Source: Chloroflexota bacterium
Lineage (GTDB): Bacteria > Chloroflexota > Dehalococcoidia > SHYB01
Assembly (NCBI GenBank): GCA_022572465.1
Contig: JACZVV010000004.1
Span: 1-61,909, forward strand
DNA length: 61,909 nt
Direction of reading: 5' to 3'
In this document: piece after piece, positions 10,019 through 19,356 of the stretch
Position numbering within the stretch: the first letter of the stretch is position 1
Layout of the letters: each line of letters opens with the position of its first letter
Notes under the pieces: generated by a model
The model's database searches: none
What the model was told of the DNA's origin: nothing
Seen by the model: only the letters and a program-made list of their open reading frames with translations
Made by a program: the position numbers and the translations under genes

Positions 10019-10948
10019 ATGCCGGTGCAGGGTAATCGGTCGCTCGGACGGGGGATCGACGGAGCTGTCGGCGAGACGCCGATGGTCGAGCTTCAGCGGC
10101 TCCCCCCGCCAGGGTCCGCCAGGGTGCTGGTGAAGCTGGAGTATCTCAACCCCAGCGGCAGCATCAAGGACCGGGCCGCGCTGGCCGCCATCCAGGACGC
10201 CGAGAAGCGTGGCGACCTGCGCGCCGGGGGGGCGATCGTCGAAGCCACCAGCGGCAACATGGGCCTCGCCCTGGCCTTGGTTGGCGCCGCCCGAGGCCAC
10301 AAGGTGATCATCGTCATGCCGGAGGAGGTGTCCCAACAGCCCGCGCGAAGGCTGGCGCTGGTGGGCGCGGAGGTCGTGCGGAGCCAGCCCGCCGGGAACA
10401 TGGCCGAGGCGGGAAACGCCGCCCGCCGTCTGGCCGACGAGAACCAGGGCTACTGGTTCGTCGATCAGTTCAACAACCCCTCGGTCGTCCGCGCCCATCG
10501 AGAGAATACCGGCCCGGAGATCCTTCGCGACGCGGGCCGGGCGTTGGACGCATTCGTGGCCGGCGTTGGCACCGGCGGCACGTTGACGGGCGTCGGCCAG
10601 GCGCTGAAAGCCGCGAGCGACTCCACGTCGATCGTCGCCGTGGAGCCCGCCCGTTCGCCGGTGATCTCCGGCGGCAAGCCGGCGACGCATCATATCGTCG
10701 GCATCGGAGCGGGCTTCGTGCCGCCGCTGCTGGATTCTACGCTCATCGACCGGACGATTCTCGTGGAAGATGACGAGGCGTTCGCAACGGCCCAAGAGCT
10801 GGCGAAAATCGAGGGGTTGTTCGTGGGGCCGTCTTCGGGCGCCAACGTCTCGGCGGCGCTCCGGATCGCAGCCGAGCTGGGCGAAGGACGGACCGTCGTT
10901 ACCGTGCTCGCCGATAGCGGCGAACGGCACCTTGGCGAGTTCCGGTAA
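10019..10948 (+). CDS. PLP-dependent cysteine synthase (CysK/CysM family)
   Basis: A 309-residue fold-type II PLP enzyme that forms cysteine from an activated serine and a sulfur donor. The PLP lysine is in NPSGSIKDRAA, the substrate loop is EATSGNMGLALA, the phosphate-binding loop is GTGGTLTG, and the C-terminal GPSSGAN is present. The ATG at 10019 follows a short spacer from the divergent ACIII promoter region; a longer frame upstream lacks family similarity. It is close to the CysK/CysM split and cannot be assigned to one. A JAMM peptidase related to the Mec/CysO route lies two genes downstream, so a CysM-like role with a sulfur-carrier protein is possible (inference). Confidence 0.85.
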   Translation: MPVQGNRSLGRGIDGAVGETPMVELQRLPPPGSARVLVKLEYLNPSGSIKDRAALAAIQDAEKRGDLRAGGAIVEATSGNMGLALALVGAARGHKVIIVMPEEVSQQPARRLALVGAEVVRSQPAGNMAEAGNAARRLADENQGYWFVDQFNNPSVVRAHRENTGPEILRDAGRALDAFVAGVGTGGTLTGVGQALKAASDSTSIVAVEPARSPVISGGKPATHHIVGIGAGFVPPLLDSTLIDRTILVEDDEAFATAQELAKIEGLFVGPSSGANVSAALRIAAELGEGRTVVTVLADSGERHLGEFR

Positions 10949-11164
10949 GACCGAAAAGCAGGGGCGCCAGCACTGAAACGGAGATGTCGGGCAGACGCGC
11001 GAACCCCCCGACGATTGGCTGCATCATAATGGCAGGTTTCTCGCGATGGCCTATGGGATATTCTGATGCCGCGGATTGAATTCGTCCATCCAAGACCTGG
11101 GTGGTGTGCTACAATCGACAACTACGGTGGAGAACCGGGGAACAGCACGGCCTGAAGGAGTGCC

Positions 11165-12217
11165 ATGACCACGGGCGAGCGGATACGGCTCACCGAATTG
11201 GCCAGCTGCGGCGGTTGAGGTTCGAAATACGGTCCGGGTGACCTGTTCGAGCTGCTGGCGGAACTGCCGGAGGTTAACGATCCCAACCTCTTGGTCGGGT
11301 TCGCCACGGGAGACGATGCCGCCGTGTACCGGATCAGCGACGAGCTGGCCCTGGTGCAGACGGTGGACTTCTTCCCGCCGGTGGTCGACGACCCGTTCTG
11401 GTACGGGGCGGTGTCGGCGGCCAACTCGCTGAGCGATATCTACGCGACGGGCGCGAAGCCACTGACGGCGCTGAATATCGTCGCCTTTCCGAAAGACCTT
11501 CCCCGTCAGATTCTCAAGGACATCCTGCGCGGCGGGGCCTCCAAAGCAGCCGAGGCGGGCGTCCTCATCGTGGGCGGCCACACCATCGACGATGCGGAGC
11601 CCAAGTATGGGTTGGCCGTGACGGGTATCGTGAAGCCAGGCCAACAGTTGACCAACGCCAACGCGAGGCCGGGCGACGCGCTGATTCTCACGAAGCCGTT
11701 GGGGTCGGGCGTCATTACCACGGCGGCCAAGAAAGACCTGGCCGACGATGCCGTGCTGCAAGCGGCGATCGAACACATGGCAACGCTGAACAAGGCCGCG
11801 GCCGAAGCGGCGCTGAAGATAGGGGTGAACGCCTGCACCGACGTCACCGGGTACGGACTGCTGGGCCACCTGCGCGGCATGGCCAAGGCCAGCGGCGTCG
11901 CCGCCCGCGTTCATTTCGAGGCCGTGCCGATCATGGCCGGAGCCTGGTCCCTGGCCGTCGAGCAGGAGATCTCGCCCAGCGGCACGCACCGCAACCGCAC
12001 CTATCACGACCATGGCGTGTGTTGGGAGCCGGACATCCACCCCGACGCGTACCGCCTCCTGTACGATCCTCAGACATCGGGCGGCCTGCTGATCTCGTTG
12101 CCGGAAGCCAAAGCCGATGCGCTGGTGTCCGAGCTGCACGCGCGAGGGGTCGACGACGCGGTTGTCGTGGGAGCGATCGTCGACGGGCCGGCGGCGGCGA
12201 TTCAGGTTTCCGCCTGA
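11165..12217 (+). CDS. selD: Selenophosphate synthetase SelD, itself a selenoprotein (in-frame UGA)
   Basis: Makes selenophosphate from selenide and ATP. The ATG at 11165 opens a frame reading MTTGERIRLTELASCGG, then TGA at 11216-11218, then GSKYGPGDLFELL, continuing in the same frame without interruption to 12217 (350 residues). The TGA lies at the catalytic Cys/Sec position of SelD, just before the conserved lysine (here Lys21). The ATP-binding GDDAAV, the GGHTIDD motif and the C-terminal DPQTSGGLL are all present. Ordinary gene calling would start it late, at 11291, and lose the active site. Sec at this position is known in many SelD proteins. Confidence 0.9.
11231..11243 (+). promoter_or_regulatory. 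Candidate bacterial SECIS apical stem-loop in selD
   Basis: GGTC (11231-11234) pairs with GACC (11240-11243) around the loop CGGGT, beginning 13 nt after the UGA. Bacterial SECIS hairpins sit in this distance range. The stem is short and was not folded computationally. Confidence 0.4.
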
Positions 12218-12245
12218 CAGGCCGCGCTCCGTTCGAACCATCGTG

Positions 12246-12662
12246 ATGCAAGCCTTGAAACTGCCGGCCGGGTGCGCCCAGGAGATCATCGACCATGCCC
12301 GGGCCGACGCTCCCAACGAGTGCTGCGGAATCCTGGCCGGCCACGACGGCGCCGTGGCGCAGGTCTACCGCGCCGCCAACGCCGACAGGAGCCCGGTGCG
12401 GTACACCATCGACCCCAAGGACATGATGCGCATCATGGGGGAGACGGACCAGGCGGGCCAGGAAATCCTGGCGTTCTATCACTCCCATACGTTCACCGAA
12501 GCCTATCCGTCGGTCACCGACATCAGGAGCGTCCCGCCTTCGGACCTGTTCGACTATCTCTACGTCATCGTCTCTTTGCAGAACCAGGATGCGCCGGTGA
12601 TCCGAGCCTTTCGCATCGCCGGGCCGCAGGTCGACGAGACTCCGGTGGAGATCGGCGCGTAG
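12246..12662 (+). CDS. M67-family JAMM/MPN metallopeptidase (Mec-like)
   Basis: A 138-residue single-domain JAMM protein. It has the catalytic glutamate (ECCGIL, Glu25) and the zinc motif HSHTFTEAYPSVTD, with His79, His81, Ser89 and Asp92 in HxH-x7-S-x2-D spacing. Stand-alone bacterial members such as Mycobacterium Mec release cysteine from the C-terminus of the sulfur carrier CysO; others clip ubiquitin-like proteins. It lies 28 bp after selD and close to a cysteine synthase, which favours a sulfur/cysteine role, but no CysO/ThiS-like carrier is visible here. The start could also be the GTG at 12243. Confidence 0.8.
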   Translation: MQALKLPAGCAQEIIDHARADAPNECCGILAGHDGAVAQVYRAANADRSPVRYTIDPKDMMRIMGETDQAGQEILAFYHSHTFTEAYPSVTDIRSVPPSDLFDYLYVIVSLQNQDAPVIRAFRIAGPQVDETPVEIGA

Positions 12663-12851
12663 CCGGCCCAGCGTGCGGGCCAGTCGCGTCCGGGAGAGCC
12701 CGGCGCGGTATTCGCCGGAATCTTCGGGCCTAACCAATCGCGAGCTCCATCGTTCTAGGTCACGAGAGCGTGTGTCTTAGACGCGATTTCACGAAGAGCG
12801 CTCACAGCGCGACCAGGCCGGCCCAGGGCCGTGGGGAGATGATCAGGCACC

Positions 12852-15617
12852 ATGCGCAACGAGCTTGAACAGGTCCGAAACCTACGCTGGCGTTGGCCGG
12901 CGATGGCGCTCCTCCTGGGCGCCGTCGCTTTGCTGGTCGCCGCCTGCGGCGGGTCCGGCGACGGCAACGATGAAGAGGAGCAGCGAGTGGACGTCGTCCG
13001 CGGAGACATCGAGATCTCGGTCTCCGCCTCCGGCAACGTCAGCTTCCCGAAACGGCGGTCGCTCACGTTCGGCAGCGCCGGCTCCGTCGACCGGGTGATG
13101 GTCGAGGAGGGCGACCGGGTCCGCGCCGGCCAAACGCTGGCGATGCTGGAATCCAGCGACCTGGAGAAGGCCGTGGCCAAGGCCGAGGTCGATCTCGCCA
13201 CCGCCTTGGAGAACCTCAGCGAAATTGCCGGCGGCGTGGAACCGCAGGCCGTGGCCAGGGCGCGAGAGCTGGTCGCCAGCTCACAGACGGCGCTCCAGGC
13301 GGCCCAAGAAGCCCGGCGGGACGCGCTCCAACCTTTCAGCGTGAAGGAGACAAGCCAACAGGCGGAGGCGGTGGCCAACGCGCAGCTTCAGCTTCAAACG
13401 GCCCAGGAGGCGTTGGACGCCGCTCGCCAGCCGTTCACGGAGCAGGACCTGAAACGGCAGGAGGAGGCCGTCGCCAACGCCCAACTCCAGGTCCAGGCCG
13501 CCGGCGAGGCGCTGGACCTGGCTCGCGAGCCGTTCGGCGCGCAGCAGATCAAGCAGCAGGAGCAGGCGGTGGCCAACGCGGCGGTCCTGCTTCAGTCGGC
13601 CCAAGACGCGGTCCGGGAGCCCTTCACCGCGCAACAGATCAAGGTCCAAGAGGAGGCCGTGGCCACCGCCGCGGTCGCGCTCCAGACGGCTCGCGATGCT
13701 CTGGAGACGGCCCGCCAGCCCTTCGCCGCGGAGCAGGCCGCGTCGGCCGAGACGGACGTCCGGCTGGCCACCGAATCGTTGAGCAACGCCCGCCAGTCGC
13801 AAACGGCGAGCGAGGCAGCCCAGGCCGAGTCCGTGCGCGTCGCCGAGCTGACGCTAACGAACGCAATCGACGCCTACCGGACCATCATGCTGTCCCAATT
13901 CGGGATCTCGATTCCCGATGCCGACCTGTTTCTCACGCCGCTGGAGCTTCTGATGAAGTTTCCGGCGACATTCGCCCTCGGCGGAGCAAACCCCGATACG
14001 GTTCATACCGCGCTCGTCGCGGCCCGCAACGGCCTCGACAACGCCCGCAGCGCCCAGGCTACCGCGTTGACCTCCGGACGCCGGTCGGTGGAGCAGGCGG
14101 AGGTCGCCCTCAGGAACGCCGTGGACGCCCTCGCCACCGTCAACGCCGGGGCCGACCCGTTGGACGTGGCGGCGAAGGAAGCACGGGTCGCCGCGGCGGA
14201 GGCCGGCCTCAGCGCCGCCGGGCAGACCCTGGCCGAGATGGCCGACGGCGGAGTGGCGGTCGCCATCGAGCTCAGGGTGGCCCAGGCGGCCACGGCCGAG
14301 GAAAACCTGGCGGCGGCCCAGGCCACCCTCGCCGAGATGCTGGCCGGCGCCGACCCCATCGACGTGGCCCTGAGCGAAGCGAGAGTCGCCAAGGCCGAGG
14401 CGGACCTCGGGGCGGCGCAAGAGACCCTGGTCGACATGCGGGCCGGGGCCGATCCCACTCAGGTAGCTTTGAGCCGGTCCAAGGTGACGACGGCCGAGGC
14501 GAACCTGGCGGACGCCCAAGAGACCCTCGCCGAGATGCTGGCCGGTCCCGATCCGCTGGACGTAGCGCTCGCGGATGCCAAACAGCTCACGGCGAGAGCC
14601 GACTTGTCGAAAGCGGTGGACGACCTGGAGGACCTGCTCGAGGGTCCGGACCTGCTCGACGTCGCTCAGGCCCGGTTCCAGGTCCAGTCGGCCGAGCTGG
14701 CCCTGGAGCAAACCAACGAAAACCTCGGGCAGTCAACCATCACCGCCCCCTTCGACGGCGTCGTGGCCACGGTCAACGTCGAGGACGGTGACGTCGTTGG
14801 GGCCAACGCGCCCGCTATCGTTGTCATCGACACCACCGAAGTGGAGGTCCAGGCGACGGTCGACGAGGTCGACATCCTTCAGATACGAGAGGGACAGACT
14901 GTCCGCGTATCGCTGGAGTCGGCGCCGGACGTGGAGCTGCCGGGCACGGTGAAGCGGATCGCCCTCCTGGCCAACCGGGTCCAGGGAATCATCAGCTACA
15001 CGGTTGTCATCGGGATCGATCTTGGCGGGCTGGCAGGCGGCGCCGTTGAAGGGCGGCCCCAGGGGCGCCCGGCCGATGGCCAAGCAGCGCAGCGAGGCCC
15101 CGGCGGTCAAGCCCCAGGGGGGGACGCCGGCGAGCGCACCCGGGAGGGTCTCCCCAACTTGCAGAGCTTATCCCCCGAGCAGCGGGAAGCGCTCCTGGCA
15201 CGATTGTCGCCCGAGCGGCGGGAGGCGTTACTGGGCCGGCTGCAAGGAGCCGGGCAGCCCGCGGGCGGCCCGGCGCAACGGGCAGGCGCGGCGACGCTGC
15301 TCCGCGAGGGTCTGTCCACGCTGGTCACCATCATCGTCGAGCGGCAGCAGGACGTGCTCATGGTCCCCAATCGCGCCGTTGGGCGCTCCGAAGCCGGCCA
15401 GATCGTCCGAGTGGTCGATGACGGCGGCAACGTCGAGGAGCGCGTGGTGAGGTTGGGACTCACCGACGGCGTCAACATCGAGATCGCCGAGGGCCTGGAA
15501 GAAGGCGAGACCGTCCTGGTCGCCGCCCGGGGCGCCGCGGGCAACCAATTTGGCGGATTCGGCGGTGGATTCGGTGGTGGATTCGGCGGCGGGTTCGGCG
15601 GCGGGTTCGGCCGCTAG
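12852..15617 (+). CDS. Very long HlyD/MacA-type efflux adaptor lipoprotein
   Basis: A 921-residue periplasmic-adaptor-like protein. The N-terminal signal ends in a lipobox (VAACGG). A first half-lipoyl/barrel segment (VDVVRGDIEISVSASGNV, GDRVRAGQ) leads into a coiled coil of about 550 residues made of repeated blocks: four or five of about 31 residues (QEEAVANAQLQLQTAQEAL-like) and five or six of about 36 residues (LAEMLAGADPIDVAL-like). The second lipoyl half follows (TITAPFDGVVATVNVEDGDV). Typical family members are about 350-500 residues. The C-terminus ends in GGFGGG repeats. The next genes encode a MacB-like ATPase and permease, so this is the adaptor of that exporter. Confidence 0.85.
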   Translation: MRNELEQVRNLRWRWPAMALLLGAVALLVAACGGSGDGNDEEEQRVDVVRGDIEISVSASGNVSFPKRRSLTFGSAGSVDRVMVEEGDRVRAGQTLAMLESSDLEKAVAKAEVDLATALENLSEIAGGVEPQAVARARELVASSQTALQAAQEARRDALQPFSVKETSQQAEAVANAQLQLQTAQEALDAARQPFTEQDLKRQEEAVANAQLQVQAAGEALDLAREPFGAQQIKQQEQAVANAAVLLQSAQDAVREPFTAQQIKVQEEAVATAAVALQTARDALETARQPFAAEQAASAETDVRLATESLSNARQSQTASEAAQAESVRVAELTLTNAIDAYRTIMLSQFGISIPDADLFLTPLELLMKFPATFALGGANPDTVHTALVAARNGLDNARSAQATALTSGRRSVEQAEVALRNAVDALATVNAGADPLDVAAKEARVAAAEAGLSAAGQTLAEMADGGVAVAIELRVAQAATAEENLAAAQATLAEMLAGADPIDVALSEARVAKAEADLGAAQETLVDMRAGADPTQVALSRSKVTTAEANLADAQETLAEMLAGPDPLDVALADAKQLTARADLSKAVDDLEDLLEGPDLLDVAQARFQVQSAELALEQTNENLGQSTITAPFDGVVATVNVEDGDVVGANAPAIVVIDTTEVEVQATVDEVDILQIREGQTVRVSLESAPDVELPGTVKRIALLANRVQGIISYTVVIGIDLGGLAGGAVEGRPQGRPADGQAAQRGPGGQAPGGDAGERTREGLPNLQSLSPEQREALLARLSPERREALLGRLQGAGQPAGGPAQRAGAATLLREGLSTLVTIIVERQQDVLMVPNRAVGRSEAGQIVRVVDDGGNVEERVVRLGLTDGVNIEIAEGLEEGETVLVAARGAAGNQFGGFGGGFGGGFGGGFGGGFGR

Positions 15618-15666
15618 CCACGACGAAAGAGCCGGCCGCCACAAGATTTCGAGGCACGGGACGAGC

Positions 15667-16377
15667 ATGGAATCGAACAGCGAGAGCCCGTTGATTCAGG
15701 TTGAGGGATTGGAGAAGGTCTACCGCCTGGGCAGCGTCGACGTTCCGGCGTTGCGCGGCGTCGACATCAGCATCCGGCAGGGCGAGATGGTGGCCATCAT
15801 GGGGCCGTCGGGATCGGGCAAATCGACGCTGATGAACATCTTGGGCTGCCTGGACCGGCCAACGTCGGGCAGGTACCTGCTCGGCGGGGCCGACGTGGGC
15901 GCCATGAACGATAACGAGCTTGCCGAGATCAGGCGAGGCCGCGTGGGGTTCGTCTTCCAGACCTTCAACCTGCTGACGCGGATGACGGCGCAAGAGAACG
16001 TCGAGCTGCCTCTCCTCTACAGCGGCCGCGACCGCCGGAGCGAACGGGCCCTGGAGGCGCTGGAGCGGGTCGGCCTGGGAGAGCGGGCGAGGCATCGGCC
16101 CACCGAGCTCTCGGGAGGCGAGCAGCAACGAGTGGCCATCGCCCGGGCGCTGGTCAACCAGCCATCGTTGATCTTGGCCGACGAGCCGACGGGCAACCTC
16201 GACAGCAAGGTCGGCCAGGAAATCATGTCGATCTTCGGAGAGCTGAACCAAAACGAGGGGATCACGGTGATCCTGGTGACCCACGACGCCGACATCAGCG
16301 CGGCGGCGCGGCGAGTCATCGGCCTCCGCGATGGACTGGTGGTGCGCGACGAGATGCAGGACGGCGCCGAGCGATGA
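15667..16377 (+). CDS. MacB/LolD-type ABC transporter ATP-binding protein
   Basis: A 236-residue ATPase with Walker A GPSGSGKST, Q-loop FVFQTFNLL, signature LSGGEQQRVAIARAL, Walker B LILADEPTGNLD and H-loop VTHD. The LDSK motif after Walker B and the overall pattern are those of the MacB/LolD/FtsE family. The start chosen is the ATG at 15667; the in-frame region upstream translates the adaptor's glycine-rich 3' end in another frame. The stop overlaps the permease start by 4 bp (ATGA). It energises the mechanotransmission exporter formed with the flanking genes; the cargo is unknown. Confidence 0.9.
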   Translation: MESNSESPLIQVEGLEKVYRLGSVDVPALRGVDISIRQGEMVAIMGPSGSGKSTLMNILGCLDRPTSGRYLLGGADVGAMNDNELAEIRRGRVGFVFQTFNLLTRMTAQENVELPLLYSGRDRRSERALEALERVGLGERARHRPTELSGGEQQRVAIARALVNQPSLILADEPTGNLDSKVGQEIMSIFGELNQNEGITVILVTHDADISAAARRVIGLRDGLVVRDEMQDGAER

Positions 16378-17615
16378 GCCCGCTGGAGAGCCTGCGAGTC
16401 GCCTTGGCCGCCTTGACGGACAACAAGCTGCGGTCGGTGCTCACGTTGCTGGGCATGGTGATCGGCGTCGGCGCGGTGATCTCGGTGATGTCCATCGGGC
16501 GGGGCAGCAGCGCCGCGATAACCGAGCAGATCGAGAGCATCGGCAGCAACCTCATATTCGTTCGGGCCGCGGCATCCTTCCAGGGTGGCGTCCGCGGAGC
16601 TCAGGGCAGCGCGGCGACCCTGACGCTCGATGATGCCCAGGCCCTCGCGGACTCCGTGTTGACACCGGACGTTCTGGCCGTGGCGCCCGAGATCAGCACC
16701 TTTTCCCAGGCTCGGGCGGGGCGCGAGAACGTCAACACGAGGATCATCGGCGTCACGCCCGAGTATGAGCAGGTGCGCAACTTCCAAGTGGCCGAGGGGC
16801 GGTTCATCACCGCCCAGGATGTGGCGGCCAGGAGGTTGGTGGCCGTGGTGGGGAGCAGCGTCTCGGAGACGTTATTCGGCGGCCTCAGCCCGGTCGGCCA
16901 GACGGTGACGATCAACCAGCGTCCGTTCCGCATCGTGGGTTTGCTGGAGGAGATGGGGGGCACCGGACTTGCCATTCAGGACGATGTCATCGTGGCGCCC
17001 ATCACCACGGTGCAGGCGCGATTGGTCCGCCAGCGCACCGCCGCCGGGAGAGACCGCGTCCAGACCATCACGGTGCAAGTGACCGACAACGACCGGCTGG
17101 AGCAGGCGAAGTTTCAGGTCTCCGAGGTGCTGCGAGAGCGCCACCAGATCATCGACCAGGACGACTTCACCCTCACCAGCCAAGAGGACATCATCCAGGC
17201 GCGGACCGACGTGAACAACGTGCTGACCATTTTCCTGGGGAGCATCGCCGCCATCTCGTTGCTGGTCGGCGGGATCGGCATCATGAACATCATGCTGGTC
17301 TCGGTGACGGAACGGACCCACGAGATCGGCATCCGCAAAGCGGTGGGGGCCAAGCGCCGCGACATTCTGTATCAGTTCCTGGCGGAGGCGACCCTGCTCA
17401 GCTTCGGCGGCGGCGCCATCGGCGTGGGCGGCGGATGGGGCGTATCGCGCTTGCTGGAGCGGCTGACGATCAGCGGCCAGCAGGTGGAGACGCTGGTGCA
17501 GGCCGACATCGCCTTTCTGGCGCTGGGCGTCTCCGTGGCCATCGGCCTGTTCTTCGGAATCTACCCCGCGATACGGGCGGCGCGTCTCGACCCTATCGAG
17601 GCTTTGCGGCGCTAG
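16374..17615 (+). CDS. MacB-like FtsX-domain ABC permease
   Basis: A 413-residue permease with the MacB plan: helix 1 at about residues 18-42 (LRSVLTLLGMVIGVGAVISV), a large extracytoplasmic MacB_PCD domain, then three helices in the C-terminal FtsX region. That region includes GGIGIMNIMLVSVTERT followed by EIGIRKAVGAKR, and the last segment ends PAIRAARLDPIEALRR. Unlike E. coli MacB, the ATPase is a separate upstream gene, coupled by a 4-bp overlap. It converges on cimA with only a 16-bp gap. Confidence 0.9.
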   Translation: MSPLESLRVALAALTDNKLRSVLTLLGMVIGVGAVISVMSIGRGSSAAITEQIESIGSNLIFVRAAASFQGGVRGAQGSAATLTLDDAQALADSVLTPDVLAVAPEISTFSQARAGRENVNTRIIGVTPEYEQVRNFQVAEGRFITAQDVAARRLVAVVGSSVSETLFGGLSPVGQTVTINQRPFRIVGLLEEMGGTGLAIQDDVIVAPITTVQARLVRQRTAAGRDRVQTITVQVTDNDRLEQAKFQVSEVLRERHQIIDQDDFTLTSQEDIIQARTDVNNVLTIFLGSIAAISLLVGGIGIMNIMLVSVTERTHEIGIRKAVGAKRRDILYQFLAEATLLSFGGGAIGVGGGWGVSRLLERLTISGQQVETLVQADIAFLALGVSVAIGLFFGIYPAIRAARLDPIEALRR

Positions 17616-17631
17616 GGGGTTTCGATCGCCC

Positions 17632-19221
17632 TCAGCCCTGGCCGTACTTCAGCAGCCAGTACTCCATGCTGTCGGCAAGGGCGGTCCAGCTGGCGTCGAT
17701 GATGTTGGTCGAGCTCCCGACGGTGCTCCAATGCCGCTCGCCGTCGGTGGAGTCGATGAGGACCCGAACGACGGACTCGGTGCCTCGGTGCTCGTCGATG
17801 ATGCGCACCTTGTAGTCCGCCAGGGTCACTTTGGACAGGCCCGGGTAGAACTGGACCAGGCCCCGGCGCAGCGCCCCGTCCAGGGCGTTGACCGGACCGT
17901 CGCCCTCGGCCGCCGTGTGCACGGTAACGCCGTCGACCTTGACCTTGACCGTCGCCTCGGACAGTGTCTCCTCGCCGTTCTCCTTGCTGGGGGCCCGCCG
18001 GCCCCGCTCCACGACTACCATGAAATCGACCAGCTCGAAGGGCTGCTTGTAATCGGGCAGCGCCCGGCGCAGCAGCAGCTCGAACGAGGCCTCGGCCGCC
18101 TCGAATGCGTACCCCTGACTCTCCAGGGTCTTGATCTGGTCGACGACCTTCTTGACGACGCCTTTGTGGGGGGCCACGTCGATGCCCAGGTCGTTGGCCT
18201 TGGCCAGGACGTTGCTGCGGCCGGCCAGCTCGGACACGGTTACGCGCTTGGCGTTGCCCACCTTCTCCGGCTCGATGTGCTGGTAGCTGCTCTCGATCTT
18301 GGCCACCGCCGCGGCGTGGAGCCCGCCCTTGTGACTGAACGCGCTTTCGCCGACGAACGGCTGGAACGGGTCGGGGGCCCGGTTGGCCTTTTCGCTGACA
18401 AAGAGGGCTACGTCTTTCAAATGCCGAAGCTGCTCGTCGGTCACGCAATCGACGCCCAGCTTCAGCTTCAGGTTCGCGATCACGGAGATCAGGTTGGCGT
18501 TGCCGCAGCGCTCGCCCAGGCCGTTGATCGTGCCCTGGACATGGACCACGCCTCCGGCCACGGCGGCCAGGCTGTTGGCCACGGCCAGCTCACCGTCGTT
18601 GTGGGCGTGGATCCCCAGGGGCGAGTCCACGGCTCGCCCAACCTCCTCGACGATCACGGTCACCTCGTGGGGCAGCGATCCGCCGTTGGTGTCGCAGAGG
18701 ATCACGCAGGTGGCGCCGGCCTGGGCCGCCACTTTGAGGGTCTGGAGGGCATACTCGGGGTTGTCTTTGTATCCGTCGAAGAAGTGCTCGGCGTCGTAGA
18801 AGACCGTCCGCCCGCGCTCTTTGAGGTAAGCGATGGTGTCGGCGATCATGTTGAGATTCTCTTCGAGGCTGGTCTCGAGCACCTTCGTCACGTGAAGCTC
18901 GGAGCTCTTGCCGACCAGGGTGATCACCGGCGCTTGGGAGTCCAGCAGCATCTGGATATTGGGGTCCCGGTCGACGGCGACACCGGCGCGACGGGTGCTG
19001 GAGAAGGCGGCGATCTGGGCCTGGCCCAGGTCGAGGCCCCGTGCCAGCTCGAAGAACTCGGCGTCCTTGGGATTCGATCCCGGCCAACCACCCTCGATGA
19101 AGCGAATCCCCAGCGCGTCGAGTCTCCGGGCGATCGTCAGCTTGTCCTCGACGGAGAAGGAGATCCCTTCCGACTGCGAGCCGTCGCGCAGCGTGGTGTC
19201 ATACAGGTCCATCGCGGCCAT
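17632..19221 (-). CDS. cimA: (R)-citramalate synthase
   Basis: A 529-residue DRE-TIM metallolyase that condenses pyruvate with acetyl-CoA, opening the threonine-independent route to 2-oxobutyrate and isoleucine. The signature DTTLRDGSQSEGISFS and [17 protein letters not shown] are present, with GTINGLGERCGNANL in the catalytic barrel. The C-terminal third is a LeuA-type allosteric domain. The GSQSEG pattern and length separate CimA from LeuA, which is also present at about 26 kb. The start could be Met4 (19212). It has its own promoter, so it may be controlled apart from the T-box operon upstream. Confidence 0.88.
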   Translation of the reverse strand: MAAMDLYDTTLRDGSQSEGISFSVEDKLTIARRLDALGIRFIEGGWPGSNPKDAEFFELARGLDLGQAQIAAFSSTRRAGVAVDRDPNIQMLLDSQAPVITLVGKSSELHVTKVLETSLEENLNMIADTIAYLKERGRTVFYDAEHFFDGYKDNPEYALQTLKVAAQAGATCVILCDTNGGSLPHEVTVIVEEVGRAVDSPLGIHAHNDGELAVANSLAAVAGGVVHVQGTINGLGERCGNANLISVIANLKLKLGVDCVTDEQLRHLKDVALFVSEKANRAPDPFQPFVGESAFSHKGGLHAAAVAKIESSYQHIEPEKVGNAKRVTVSELAGRSNVLAKANDLGIDVAPHKGVVKKVVDQIKTLESQGYAFEAAEASFELLLRRALPDYKQPFELVDFMVVVERGRRAPSKENGEETLSEATVKVKVDGVTVHTAAEGDGPVNALDGALRRGLVQFYPGLSKVTLADYKVRIIDEHRGTESVVRVLIDSTDGERHWSTVGSSTNIIDASWTALADSMEYWLLKYGQG

Positions 19222-19282
19222 CGGTCTACTCCGGAGCTCGCTTGGCCCACCGGGACGAAGATCGGCGAGTGCGTAACATCTC

Positions 19283-19312
19283 AGTATATCCCTGAAGGCG
19301 AGGGGTGATCAA
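19283..19312 (-). promoter_or_regulatory. Sigma-70-type promoter for cimA
   Basis: On the minus strand TTGATC (19307-19312) and TATACT (19283-19288) are separated by 18 bp, about 60 bp upstream of the cimA start. Confidence 0.55.
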
Positions 19313-19356
19313 CGTAAAACCCAAAATCGCCTGGGCCTGCCTCCATCGCGGTCCGG

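Noticed and set aside
15550-15666. N-terminal extension of the ABC ATPase gene
   Set aside because: It overlaps the 3' end of the adaptor and only translates its glycine-rich repeat in another frame; the ATG at 15667 fits the family length.
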